Of a stretch of 6,680 nt of DNA, positions 1-5,501 are shown in pieces. This DNA comes from an uncultured Collinsella sp. GTDB lineage: Bacteria; Actinomycetota; Coriobacteriia; Coriobacteriales; Coriobacteriaceae. A model generated the notes under the pieces. The model saw nothing but the letters and a program-made list of their open reading frames with translations. It was not told the DNA's origin and did no database searches. Each line of letters begins with the position of its first letter. The stretch's first letter is position 1. The translations under genes and the position numbers were made by a program. Location of the stretch: assembly GCA_905204635.1 (NCBI GenBank), contig CAJLAN010000093.1:1-6680 (forward strand), in the 5' to 3' direction.

Positions 1-9
1 TTGTCATTC

Positions 10-51
10 AAAGAGGACGGCATGACCAGAAGGTCTATGCCGTCCTCTTTT
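10..51 (+). terminator. Strong intrinsic terminator of the gene left of the window
   Basis: A perfect 14-bp stem is formed by 10-23 (aaagaggacggcat) and 37-50 (atgccgtcctcttt). It continues inward as gacc (24-27) against ggtc (32-35), with an agaa loop and one bulged t at 36. The right arm ends in a short T run (48-51), so it fits termination of plus-strand transcription coming from outside the window. In the minus direction the tail is only TTT followed by GAATG, so it is weaker there, but it could also stop minus-strand read-through from pdxT. No coding sequence of the upstream gene is visible in the window. Confidence 0.85.
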
Positions 52-123
52 CATGTCAATTTGTTCGCTCTGGTGGGCGCTCGCTGTCGGTACCAAAACA
101 TCGGCATCCCCAAGGGATCATTC
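52..123. other. Intergenic spacer without recognisable gene
   Basis: Together with the elements on either side this makes a 322-base stretch (1-322) with no supported gene. The only structure seen here is a short hairpin at 106-118 (atccc-caa-gggat). Its tccccaa at 107-113 is also complementary to the ttgggga in the following 27-bp repeats (129-135 and 156-162), so it may be a degenerate edge of that element. No promoter was identified. Confidence 0.5.
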
Positions 124-204
124 AGTCATTGGGGACGTTCTTAAACGACTAGTCATTGGGGACGTTCTTGTTTGACTAGTCGTTTAAGAACGTCCCTAAC
201 GACT
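124..204. repeat. Three 27-bp palindrome-ended units, two direct and one inverted
   Basis: Units lie at 124-150, 151-177 and 178-204 with no spacing. Each begins agtc and ends gact, so the junctions at 147-154 and 174-181 both read gactagtc. Units 1 and 2 share their first 19 bases (agtcattggggacgttctt) and differ only at bases 20-23, aaac in unit 1 and gttt, its reverse complement, in unit 2. Unit 3 is inverted and matches unit 1 at 25 of 27 positions, so 124-150 and 178-204 can form a long hairpin with unit 2 as loop. No long T run follows in either direction, so this is not a plain terminator. The architecture resembles REP/BIME-type intergenic palindromes or a miniature mobile element. 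Assignment to a named family is inference. Confidence 0.8.
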
Positions 205-211
205 GCATAGG

Positions 212-279
212 ATGAGAGTGGATAATCTTCCGGTTTGAGCCTGCATTCAAGCTTAGAGTGGAAGATTATCCACTCTCAT
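212..279. repeat. Perfect 20-bp inverted repeat with a nested alternative hairpin
   Basis: The left arm, 212-231 (atgagagtggataatcttcc), is the exact reverse complement of 260-279, around a 28-nt loop. A second, mutually exclusive hairpin uses 255-261 (agagtgg) and 270-276 (ccactct) with loop aagattat. The block agagtgg occurs as a direct repeat at 215-221 and 255-261; what follows is ataatctt in the first and its reverse complement aagattat in the second. Neither strand shows a T tract after the arms, so a classic intrinsic terminator is not supported. Its place downstream of pdxT still allows an mRNA 3'-end stabilising or Rho-blocking role. A dispersed palindromic repeat is the alternative. 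Confidence 0.75.
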
Positions 280-322
280 TTGTTATGTGTCCGAAAATCT
301 ACGCTCGTTTCTACTCTTCTTC

Positions 323-910
323 CTACATTTGTAGGAACAGTTCGTGGAGGCGGGTGTCGTCGTCGAGCTCGGGGTGGAAGGTGACACCGAGCTGGTTGCC
401 TTGGCGGGCGGCGACGATGCGGCCGTCGACTTCGGCTAGGGCCTCAGTGTCGCCGTGCACTTCGACGATGCGGGGCGCGCGGATAAACGTCAGAGGCACC
501 TCACCGTCGATGCCAGCGACAGATCCTTGAGTGCGAAAGCTGCCGAGCTGTCTGCCATAGGCATTGCGCTCGACAAGTACATCCATGGTTGCCAAACGCG
601 GTGTGCCCTTATCGTCATGGGACGCAAGATCGCGCGCCAACAGAATCAGACCGGCGCAAGTGCCCAGGACGGGCATGCCTTCAGCGATGCGGGCACGAAG
701 CTCCTCGAGCATGCCCAACTCATCAAGCAGCTTGCCCTGAACGGTGGACTCGCCGCCAGGGAGGACCAGGCGATCAAAGTTCTGCTGCAAATCGGCCGCC
801 TGCCTCAACTCAATACAGTGTGAGCCAAGCTCGGATAGTCTTGCCTCGTGCTCGGCAAAAGCGCCTTGGACCGCCAACACGGCGACCGTTTGGTCTGCAT
901 AATCGCTCAT
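323..910 (-). CDS. pdxT: PLP synthase glutaminase subunit PdxT
   Basis: This is the class I glutamine amidotransferase subunit of the cytoplasmic PLP synthase. It hydrolyses glutamine and passes ammonia to PdxS. The 195-residue length is normal for the family. The strand nucleophile motif PGGEST is at residues 51-56, the nucleophile elbow GTCAGLI puts the catalytic cysteine at 85, RNAYGRQ is at 116-121, and the HPE motif gives His179 and Glu181 of the triad. The start codon is ATG at 910-908, preceded by AAAGGA at 922-917 with six bases between. It lies 20 bases after the pdxS stop, so the pair is one operon. The final codons and TAG stop lie in a small hairpin (320-326 with 331-337). No clear terminator follows; the nearest structure is the 212-279 inverted repeat. 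The assignment is secure. Confidence 0.97.
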   Translation of the reverse strand: MSDYADQTVAVLAVQGAFAEHEARLSELGSHCIELRQAADLQQNFDRLVLPGGESTVQGKLLDELGMLEELRARIAEGMPVLGTCAGLILLARDLASHDDKGTPRLATMDVLVERNAYGRQLGSFRTQGSVAGIDGEVPLTFIRAPRIVEVHGDTEALAEVDGRIVAARQGNQLGVTFHPELDDDTRLHELFLQM

Positions 911-930
911 GTGCGATCCTTTCTGCTGGA

Positions 931-1821
931 CTAGCGCCCGCGCTCTTCCATGATAATCTCGATCTCGTCGGCGTTGATGCCCACCATAGCCTCGCCCAGG
1001 TCCTCCGAAAGCTCGGCGATGAGCTTGGCATCGGTGAAGTTTGCCACGGCCTTGACGATGGCGGCGGCGCGCTTAGCCGGGTCGCCGCTCTTAAAGATGC
1101 CCGATCCGACAAAGACGCCTTCGGCGCCCAGCTGCATCATCAGCGCGGCGTCGGCGGGGGTCGCTACGCCGCCGGCGGCAAAGTTCACGACGGGAAGCTT
1201 GCCCGTGGCATGGACCTCGCGCACCAGCTCGACCGGAACCTGCAGCTGCTTGGCTGCCTCAAAGAGCTCGTCGTCACGCAGGGCAACTACGTCGCGGATC
1301 TGCTTTTGGATCTTGCGCATGTGGCGCACGGCCTGGACCACGTCGCCCGTGCCCGGCTCGCCCTTGGTGCGGATCATCGTGGCGCCCTCGGCGACGCGGC
1401 GCAGCGCTTCGCCCAGGTCGCGGGCACCGCAGACAAACGGGACGTCAAACTGGGTCTTGTCGATGTGGTAGACATCGTCGGCGGGGGAGAGAACCTCGGA
1501 CTCATCGATGTAGTCGATCTCGATGGCTTGAAGGACCTGCGCCTCGACGATGTGACCGATGCGGCACTTGGCCATGACGGGGATGGAGACGGCCTCTTGA
1601 ATGCCCTTGATCATCTTGGGGTCACTCATGCGCGACACGCCGCCGGCGGCGCGGATGTCGGCCGGGATGCGCTCGAGAGCCATGACGTCGCAGGCGCCTG
1701 CCTCTTCGGCGATGCGCGCCTGCTCGGGCGTGGTGACGTCCATGATGACGCCGCCTTTGAGCATCTGCGCGAGCTCGCGATTGAGTTTGACGCGATCGGC
1801 CTTGCTGGTCTGTTCTGCCAT
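931..1821 (-). CDS. pdxS: PLP synthase synthase subunit PdxS
   Basis: PdxS is a (beta/alpha)8 enzyme that builds PLP from ribose 5-phosphate, glyceraldehyde 3-phosphate and the ammonia delivered by PdxT; in known systems twelve PdxS form the core of a 24-mer with PdxT. The protein is 296 residues, the usual length. Visible signatures are GGVIMDVT (23-30) with Asp28, [10 protein letters not shown] (81-90) with the Schiff-base lysine at 85, RTKGEPGTG (151-159) with the second active-site lysine at 153, and the phosphate-binding GGVATPADA and FVGSGIFKS segments near 217-245. The frame is open 14 codons further upstream, to an ATG at 1863, but only the ATG at 1821 has a good ribosome-binding site (AAGGGAG at 1833-1827, five-base gap), and it gives MAEQ..., in line with family N-termini. 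It is the first gene of the pdxS-pdxT operon, divergent from pdxR. Confidence 0.97.
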   Translation of the reverse strand: MAEQTSKADRVKLNRELAQMLKGGVIMDVTTPEQARIAEEAGACDVMALERIPADIRAAGGVSRMSDPKMIKGIQEAVSIPVMAKCRIGHIVEAQVLQAIEIDYIDESEVLSPADDVYHIDKTQFDVPFVCGARDLGEALRRVAEGATMIRTKGEPGTGDVVQAVRHMRKIQKQIRDVVALRDDELFEAAKQLQVPVELVREVHATGKLPVVNFAAGGVATPADAALMMQLGAEGVFVGSGIFKSGDPAKRAAAIVKAVANFTDAKLIAELSEDLGEAMVGINADEIEIIMEERGR

Positions 1822-1861
1822 GGTTGCTCCCTTGGTTGGCATGTGCATTGCTTGACGGAAC

Positions 1862-1890
1862 ATCCTATCGGGGAGCTGGGTATGGCGAAA
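1862..1890 (-). promoter_or_regulatory. Candidate pdxST promoter (weak match)
   Basis: On the minus strand TTTCGC (1890-1885) and TAGGAT (1867-1862) stand 17 bp apart, placing a start near 1855. Both hexamers are poor, as often seen for activator-dependent promoters. This placement would put the aaggtcag direct repeats roughly 60 and 95 bp upstream of the start, a normal position for an activator. An alternative is TTCAAT (1938-1933) with TGTAAT (1914-1909), 18 bp apart, which has a better -10 but overlaps the repeats. The sequence alone does not decide between them. Confidence 0.3.
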
Positions 1891-1904
1891 TACTCAGTTT
1901 TCGA

Positions 1905-1910
1905 GATAAT
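1905..1910 (+). promoter_or_regulatory. Candidate -10 box of the pdxR promoter
   Basis: GATAAT at 1905-1910 is a five-of-six match to the -10 consensus. No good -35 is seen; TATGGC at 1881-1886 is the nearest candidate, with an 18-bp spacer. A start near 1917 would fall within the first aaggtcag repeat, so a regulator bound there would block its own gene. Confidence 0.35.
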
Positions 1911-1913
1911 TAC

Positions 1914-1955
1914 AAGGTCAGACCAATACCAGATTGAATGATTTAATAAGGTCAG
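1914..1955. promoter_or_regulatory. Direct repeat aaggtcag, likely PdxR operator
   Basis: The 8-mer aaggtcag occurs at 1914-1921 and again at 1948-1955, start-to-start 34 bp, close to three helical turns. The first copy also extends to the palindrome ggtcagacc (1916-1924). The second copy overlaps the pdxR Shine-Dalgarno (AGGTGA, 1954-1959). MocR regulators such as GabR are known to bind paired direct repeats on one DNA face, and PdxR proteins in actinobacteria are known to act in the intergenic region shared with pdxST. That these are the binding sites here is inference. Confidence 0.45.
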
Positions 1956-1966
1956 GTGACAAACTC

Positions 1967-3382
1967 ATGCTTGACTACAATTTGGAAAAACGCGGCGAAG
2001 CATCGCTCTATGAGTATGTTTACCAGCAAATTCGAGATGATATCGTTGCTGGGCGCATTGCGGCGGGAGAGCATCTGCCCTCCAAACGCGCCTTTGCCAG
2101 TCATCTGGGAATCAGTGTCATTACCATCGAGAATGCATATAGTCAGTTGCTTGCCGAGGGTTATATTTGCTCAATGCCGCGTCGTGGCTACTACGCTTGC
2201 GAGCTTCCGGATGCACCGGTTTTGCCTTTGGCTACGGGGATCATCGACCGAGATGCCGTCTCTGTGGGCCCCAGCGCGCATGATGTCAACGGACAGGTCG
2301 AGCGATTCGATGCGCTCTCTCCTTCCGCTTTGGAGGCGGCGCGGCTTTGGCAAAGCGCACTGCGGGCGACGCTGGCATCCGAAGACGAACGCGAGATCTT
2401 TTCGCCCGCACCAGCGCAGGGCACCGCTCGGCTACGACGCGCAATCGCTCGCCATCTGCGCGGGACACGGGGCATGAATGTTAATCCCGACAACATTGTT
2501 ATCGGTGCGGGCGCCCAGCTGCTCGATACCATGTTGGTTCAGTTGCTTGGCGCGGACAAGGTGTATGCCGTTGAGGACCCGGGCTATTTGCGCCTGACGC
2601 GTATCTATCAGGCTATGGGCTGCGAAGTTCGACATATACCGTTGGATGATGAGGGCGTGGACTTGAGCGCTCTGCAGAAAGCCGGGGCCGATGTCCTTCA
2701 CCTGATGCCGTCCCATCAGTATCCGACTGGCCTTGTGACGAGCATTGCGCGTCGCTATGCGCTGCTGAGCTGGGCCGCCGAGCGACCGGGTCGGTATCTC
2801 ATCGAAGATGACTTTGATTGCGAGTTTCGTCTGGCCGGCAAGCCGATTCCCGCGCTTGCTTCGATTGATGCCGCTCAATCGGTCATCTACACCAACACGT
2901 TTTCGAAGAGCCTTTCATCGGCGTTGCGTCTAGCGTACATGGTGTTGCCCGATGAGCTGATGGAGCGGTTTAGGTGCAACCTTGGTTTCTACGCCTCGTC
3001 GGTGAGTTCTGTCGACCAGGTCGCTTTGGCTCGTTTGCTGGAATCGGGTGATTACGAGCGACATGTGAACCGCGTGCGCGTCCGTGCTCGCGAGGCGCGT
3101 GATGGCCTGATGGCGCTTGTGCGGAAGGTATTTCCGGCAGGAGAGGTCTCGATTGAGCATGCAGACGCGGGCCTTTACTGTGCCGTTGTCCTGGCCGAGG
3201 ACAAGGCGGGGGAGGGTTTCGCGAAGGCTCTCGCTGACGCTCGTATTTCCTATGTCAATATCGCCGATTGCCTGTGGACGGGTGATCGGGCATCGACTAA
3301 GAACGCTCCATCTCGCGTCCTCATACAATACGACGACCTGAGCCCTCAGTCGCTCATCGTTCTTCAAGAACAGCTGCAATAA
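1967..3382 (+). CDS. pdxR: MocR-family PLP-sensing regulator PdxR
   Basis: A two-domain transcription factor. Residues about 14-76 form a GntR winged helix-turn-helix (LYEYVYQQIRDDIVAGRI, then LPSKRAFASHLGIS and a GYY wing). A linker leads to a fold-type I aminotransferase-like domain from about 115 to the end. Its landmarks are PSHQYPTG (248-255), EDDFDCEFR (280-288) with the pyridine-binding aspartate at 281, and NTFSKSLSS (310-318) with the PLP-lysine at 314. The 471-residue length is typical. I chose ATG 1967 because AGGTGA (1954-1959) sits seven bases before it; the frame also allows a TTG at 1934 with no comparable site. Divergence from pdxST supports control of vitamin B6 synthesis, probably activating pdxST when PLP is scarce and repressing itself. 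The usual tyrosine of the EDDYD motif is phenylalanine (Phe283). GabR- or other MocR-like roles cannot be excluded by sequence alone. Confidence 0.88.
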   Translation: MLDYNLEKRGEASLYEYVYQQIRDDIVAGRIAAGEHLPSKRAFASHLGISVITIENAYSQLLAEGYICSMPRRGYYACELPDAPVLPLATGIIDRDAVSVGPSAHDVNGQVERFDALSPSALEAARLWQSALRATLASEDEREIFSPAPAQGTARLRRAIARHLRGTRGMNVNPDNIVIGAGAQLLDTMLVQLLGADKVYAVEDPGYLRLTRIYQAMGCEVRHIPLDDEGVDLSALQKAGADVLHLMPSHQYPTGLVTSIARRYALLSWAAERPGRYLIEDDFDCEFRLAGKPIPALASIDAAQSVIYTNTFSKSLSSALRLAYMVLPDELMERFRCNLGFYASSVSSVDQVALARLLESGDYERHVNRVRVRAREARDGLMALVRKVFPAGEVSIEHADAGLYCAVVLAEDKAGEGFAKALADARISYVNIADCLWTGDRASTKNAPSRVLIQYDDLSPQSLIVLQEQLQ

Positions 3383-3392
3383 GCCAACGAAA

Positions 3393-3421
3393 AAGGCCCG
3401 AACCAATACGGTTCGGGCCTT
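3393..3421. terminator. Bidirectional intrinsic terminator between pdxR and rubrerythrin
   Basis: A perfect 12-bp, GC-rich stem joins 3393-3404 (aaggcccgaacc) and 3410-3421 (ggttcgggcctt) around loop aatac. In the minus direction the stem runs into a T tract (TTTTTCG, 3394-3388 as complement), good for ending the rubrerythrin transcript. In the plus direction it begins 11 bases after the pdxR stop and ends CCTTAT, a weaker but usable tail. It separates two convergent genes. Confidence 0.9.
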
Positions 3422-3454
3422 ATCGTGCTAGAGAATGTCTCTCAGGCGATTGGC

Positions 3455-4015
3455 TTAGCCGAAGTAGCGCTTGAGCAGGCCGGCGAAAGCCTTGCCGTGG
3501 CGGGCCTCGTCGCGAGCCATCTCGTGCACGGTGTCGTGGATGGCATCGAGGCCGGCGGCCTTGGCACGCTTGGCAAGATCGGTCTTGCCGGCGGTGGCGC
3601 CGTTCTCGGCCTCAACGCGCATCTCGAGGTTCTTCTTGGTGGAGTCGGTCACGACCTCGCCCAGGAGCTCAGCGAACTTGGCGGCGTGCTCGGCCTCCTC
3701 GTGGGCAGCCTTCTCCCAGTACAGGCCGATCTCGGGATAGCCCTCGCGATGGGCGACGCGAGCCATGGCCAGGTACATACCGACCTCAGAGCACTCGCCC
3801 TCAAAGTTGGCGCGCAGGTCGGCAACGATGTCCTCGGAGACGCCCTCCATCTTGGCGACGCCCACGACGTGCTCGGCAGCCCACTCGAGCTGACCCTCCT
3901 CCTGCTTCAAGAAACGAGAACCGGGAACGCCGCACTGGGGGCACTTGAAGTCCTCGGGCAGCTGGTCGCCGTCGAACTCTTCCACATAACCGCAAACGGG
4001 GCAAACAAACTTCAT
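3455..4015 (-). CDS. rbr: Reverse rubrerythrin (N-terminal rubredoxin, diiron domain)
   Basis: A cytoplasmic non-haem iron protein, 186 residues, that in known family members reduces hydrogen peroxide (and oxygen) with electrons passed through rubredoxin. Residues 1-36 are a rubredoxin-like knuckle pair, CPVCG (5-9) and CPQCG (25-29), giving a Cys4 iron site. Residues about 45-186 are a four-helix ferritin-like domain with likely diiron ligands in FEGECSE (Glu73 region), HEEAEH (Glu107, His110), VEAEN (Glu135/137 region) and DEARH (Glu170, His173). Classical rubrerythrin has the rubredoxin at the C-terminus; this order is that of reverse rubrerythrins of anaerobes. The frame is open 35 codons further upstream to an ATG at 4120, but ATG 4015 is chosen because it begins MKFVCPVCG and has AAAGGA (4028-4023) seven bases before it. 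Monocistronic, between a terminator and its own promoter. Exact ligand assignment is by analogy. Confidence 0.92.
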   Translation of the reverse strand: MKFVCPVCGYVEEFDGDQLPEDFKCPQCGVPGSRFLKQEEGQLEWAAEHVVGVAKMEGVSEDIVADLRANFEGECSEVGMYLAMARVAHREGYPEIGLYWEKAAHEEAEHAAKFAELLGEVVTDSTKKNLEMRVEAENGATAGKTDLAKRAKAAGLDAIHDTVHEMARDEARHGKAFAGLLKRYFG

Positions 4016-4051
4016 GATTCGATCCTTTCGATCGATGGCGATGGGGCGCTT

Positions 4052-4080
4052 GTCCGGTCCCGTAAGGGCCCTCTCCGGAC
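4052..4080 (-). promoter_or_regulatory. Hairpin in the rubrerythrin mRNA leader
   Basis: Arms gtccgg (4052-4057) and ccggac (4075-4080) pair exactly, with an inner ccc-gtaa-ggg stem at 4059-4068. The element lies between the predicted transcription start and the Shine-Dalgarno of the rubrerythrin gene. It may stabilise the message or tune translation. It matches no riboswitch class I recognise. Confidence 0.35.
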
Positions 4081-4099
4081 GTGCGTCTTGACGGGTTCT

Positions 4100-4127
4100 A
4101 TTATCCATAAATGCAACCAAATGTGAA
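4100..4127 (-). promoter_or_regulatory. Sigma-70-type promoter of the rubrerythrin gene
   Basis: On the minus strand TTCACA (4127-4122) matches the -35 consensus at five of six positions and GATAAT (4105-4100) matches the -10 at five of six, with a 16-bp spacer. The predicted start near 4093 leaves a leader of about 80 bases that contains the 4052-4080 hairpin. No obvious PerR- or Fur-like operator was recognised by eye. Confidence 0.6.
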
Positions 4128-4172
4128 GCCTATTAGGAATAATTTTTAATAAAACAATTTTGAGATATGAAG

Positions 4173-4190
4173 ATGTTGATTGATTAACGA
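4173..4190. promoter_or_regulatory. Rex-like operator, upstream copy
   Basis: The sequence ATGTTGATTGATTAACGA matches the known clostridial-type Rex site TTGTTAA-N4-TTAACAA at 11 of 14 fixed positions. Rex is the NADH/NAD+-sensing repressor that often controls alcohol and aldehyde dehydrogenases, the genes that begin at 4272. It lies exactly 64 bp upstream of a second copy. Assignment is by motif comparison and context; no rex gene is in the window. Confidence 0.5.
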
Positions 4191-4219
4191 TTGGCAGGCC
4201 GCCTTTGACCGCCGCTGAG

Positions 4220-4225
4220 TACAAT
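4220..4225 (+). promoter_or_regulatory. Candidate -10 box of the alcohol dehydrogenase operon
   Basis: TACAAT at 4220-4225 matches the -10 consensus at five of six positions and sits 46 bases before the start codon. No well-spaced -35 was found: TTGGCA (4191-4196) is 23 bp away and TTGACC (4205-4210) only 9 bp. A start near 4232 would place one Rex-like site just upstream and the other just downstream, as expected for a repressed promoter. Confidence 0.35.
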
Positions 4226-4236
4226 CGGTCGAGCAA

Positions 4237-4254
4237 ATGTTGACCAATCAACAA
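4237..4254. promoter_or_regulatory. Rex-like operator, downstream copy
   Basis: ATGTTGACCAATCAACAA contains the perfect inverted repeat TGTTGA-N4-TCAACA and matches the Rex consensus TTGTTAA-N4-TTAACAA at 11 of 14 fixed positions. Its first seven bases are identical to the upstream copy at 4173. It ends three bases before the Shine-Dalgarno AAGGAG (4258-4263), so a bound protein would block transcription or initiation of the dehydrogenase operon. Confidence 0.55.
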
Positions 4255-4271
4255 ATGAAGGAGTTTCCTTT

Positions 4272-5492
4272 ATGCATCTAGCCCGTCGTGCCTGGTGCCG
4301 AACATATCAGACGGTTTTTCGCATTGCATTGCCGATCCTGCCCTATACCGAGCCGCGCATTTTGGAGCATGCCGAGGATGTGCCCGCGGTGCTTCAAAAG
4401 CGCTCGATCCAGAAGGTCCTTATCGTGACGGACCCTGGTATTGCACGTTTGGGGCTCACGGCATCACTCGAGCGTGCGCTTACGGCTCAGGGGGTTGGCG
4501 TTGCGGTCTATGCCGAAACGCGTGCGAACCCCACGGTCTCGAATGTGGAGGAGGCAGCGTCCCTGTATCGAGAGAGCGCCTGCCAGGCCATTATCGGTTT
4601 TGGCGGAGGATCGGCCATGGACTGCGCCAAGGGCGTGGGTGCACGCATCACGCAGCCAAGCAAGCCCATCAACAAGATGCGCGGCCTGCTGCGGATTCAT
4701 CGTCGCCTGCCGCTGCTTATCGCCGTTCCCACTACGGCAGGCACGGGAAGCGAGGTCACGCTCGCGGCGGTTATCACCGATGACGAGACGCACTACAAGT
4801 ACCCCATTAACGACTTTGTGCTTATCCCGCGCTTTGCGGTGCACGACCCCGAGTTTACGCGCGGTCTGCCCGCCTCCATTACGGGGCAGACGGGTATGGA
4901 CGCCCTGACGCATGCCGTCGAGGCCTTTATCGGGCGAAGCACCACGCCCTATACGCGTAAGATGGCGCGACAGGCGGTGCAGCTCATCCACGACAATTTG
5001 CTCGAGGCCTATGAGCATGGCGACGACATGCGTGCGCGTCGCAATATGCTTTCGGCGGCGTATAAGGCGGGCGTTGCGTTTACCCGCTCCTATGTTGGAT
5101 ACGTTCACGCCATCGCACACAGCTTGGGTGGGCGTTACGGGATTCCGCACGGCTTGGCCAACGCTATCATCCTGCCGCATATGCTTCGCGCCTATGGTGA
5201 CGCCGCCGCCCCCAAGCTTGCCGATCTGGCTCGCATGGCGGGCATTGCGCCGGCTACCGCGCAGGACAGTCTTGCGGCCGAGGCCTTTATCGATTGGGTC
5301 GACCGCATGAACGAGGCCCTGGGAATCCCCAAATATGTCTCGGGTATTCGCCGCTCCGATATTCCGCAAATGGCGGCCCATGCCGATGCCGAGGCCAATC
5401 CGCTATACCCCGTTCCACTTTTGATGGACCGTTTGGAGCTCGAGCGTATGTACGAGGTCGTCGCGGGTGGTATGTTTGAGGACGAGAACTAG
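4272..5492 (+). CDS. Iron-containing alcohol dehydrogenase
   Basis: A group III (FucO/AdhB-type) metal-dependent alcohol dehydrogenase of 406 residues, probably cytoplasmic, interconverting an alcohol and an aldehyde with NAD(H) or NADP(H). Nucleotide-binding motifs are GFGGGSAMDCAK (109-120) and TTAGTGSE (154-161). The four expected metal ligands are present: Asp210 and His214 (TGMDALTHAVEA), His279 (GYVHAIAHSLGG) and His293 (GIPHGLANA). The His279-His293 spacing equals that known for FucO. Residues 1-20 are a basic, aromatic-rich stretch ahead of the usual LPYTEPRIL start of the fold. The ATG at 4272 has AAGGAG (4258-4263) eight bases before it. It is followed after nine bases by an aldehyde dehydrogenase gene in the same direction. 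The natural substrate cannot be read from the sequence; ethanol or butanol-type fermentation or a diol/sugar-derived aldehyde are possible. Confidence 0.93.
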   Translation: MHLARRAWCRTYQTVFRIALPILPYTEPRILEHAEDVPAVLQKRSIQKVLIVTDPGIARLGLTASLERALTAQGVGVAVYAETRANPTVSNVEEAASLYRESACQAIIGFGGGSAMDCAKGVGARITQPSKPINKMRGLLRIHRRLPLLIAVPTTAGTGSEVTLAAVITDDETHYKYPINDFVLIPRFAVHDPEFTRGLPASITGQTGMDALTHAVEAFIGRSTTPYTRKMARQAVQLIHDNLLEAYEHGDDMRARRNMLSAAYKAGVAFTRSYVGYVHAIAHSLGGRYGIPHGLANAIILPHMLRAYGDAAAPKLADLARMAGIAPATAQDSLAAEAFIDWVDRMNEALGIPKYVSGIRRSDIPQMAAHADAEANPLYPVPLLMDRLELERMYEVVAGGMFEDEN

Positions 5493-5501
5493 GAGGTTGC
5501 C

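Noticed and set aside
124..204. CRISPR array
   Set aside because: The units abut with no spacers, there are only three, and one is inverted, so this is a palindromic repeat element.
212..279. Intrinsic terminator for pdxST
   Set aside because: The stem is strong but there is no T tract after either arm, so it is reported as an inverted repeat with possible 3'-end function only.
258..530. 90-codon open frame on the plus strand starting in the 212-279 repeat
   Set aside because: Mostly antisense to the pdxT end, serine/arginine-rich, and without a clear ribosome-binding site.
1926..1931. ATACCA, identical to a GabR half-site
   Set aside because: A single six-base match without a partner repeat is expected by chance; the aaggtcag pair is the better operator candidate.
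589..1941. 450-codon open frame on the plus strand across pdxT and pdxS
   Set aside because: It is antisense to two clearly conserved genes with intact active sites. Long antisense frames are common opposite GC-rich coding sequence, and its product has low-complexity D/G/H/L-rich content with no known motif.
3988..4120. Upstream-extended rubrerythrin start at 4120
   Set aside because: The added 35 residues have no family counterpart, the extension runs through the predicted promoter, and the ATG at 4015 has a good Shine-Dalgarno and starts at the rubredoxin motif.
3425..4126. 233-codon open frame on the plus strand
   Set aside because: It lies opposite rubrerythrin, and its product is G/L/A/V-rich repetitive shadow sequence without a ribosome-binding site.
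4464..5381. 305-codon open frame on the minus strand
   Set aside because: It is antisense to the iron alcohol dehydrogenase, whose metal ligands are all in the plus frame. The minus product is R/G/H-rich and shows no family features.
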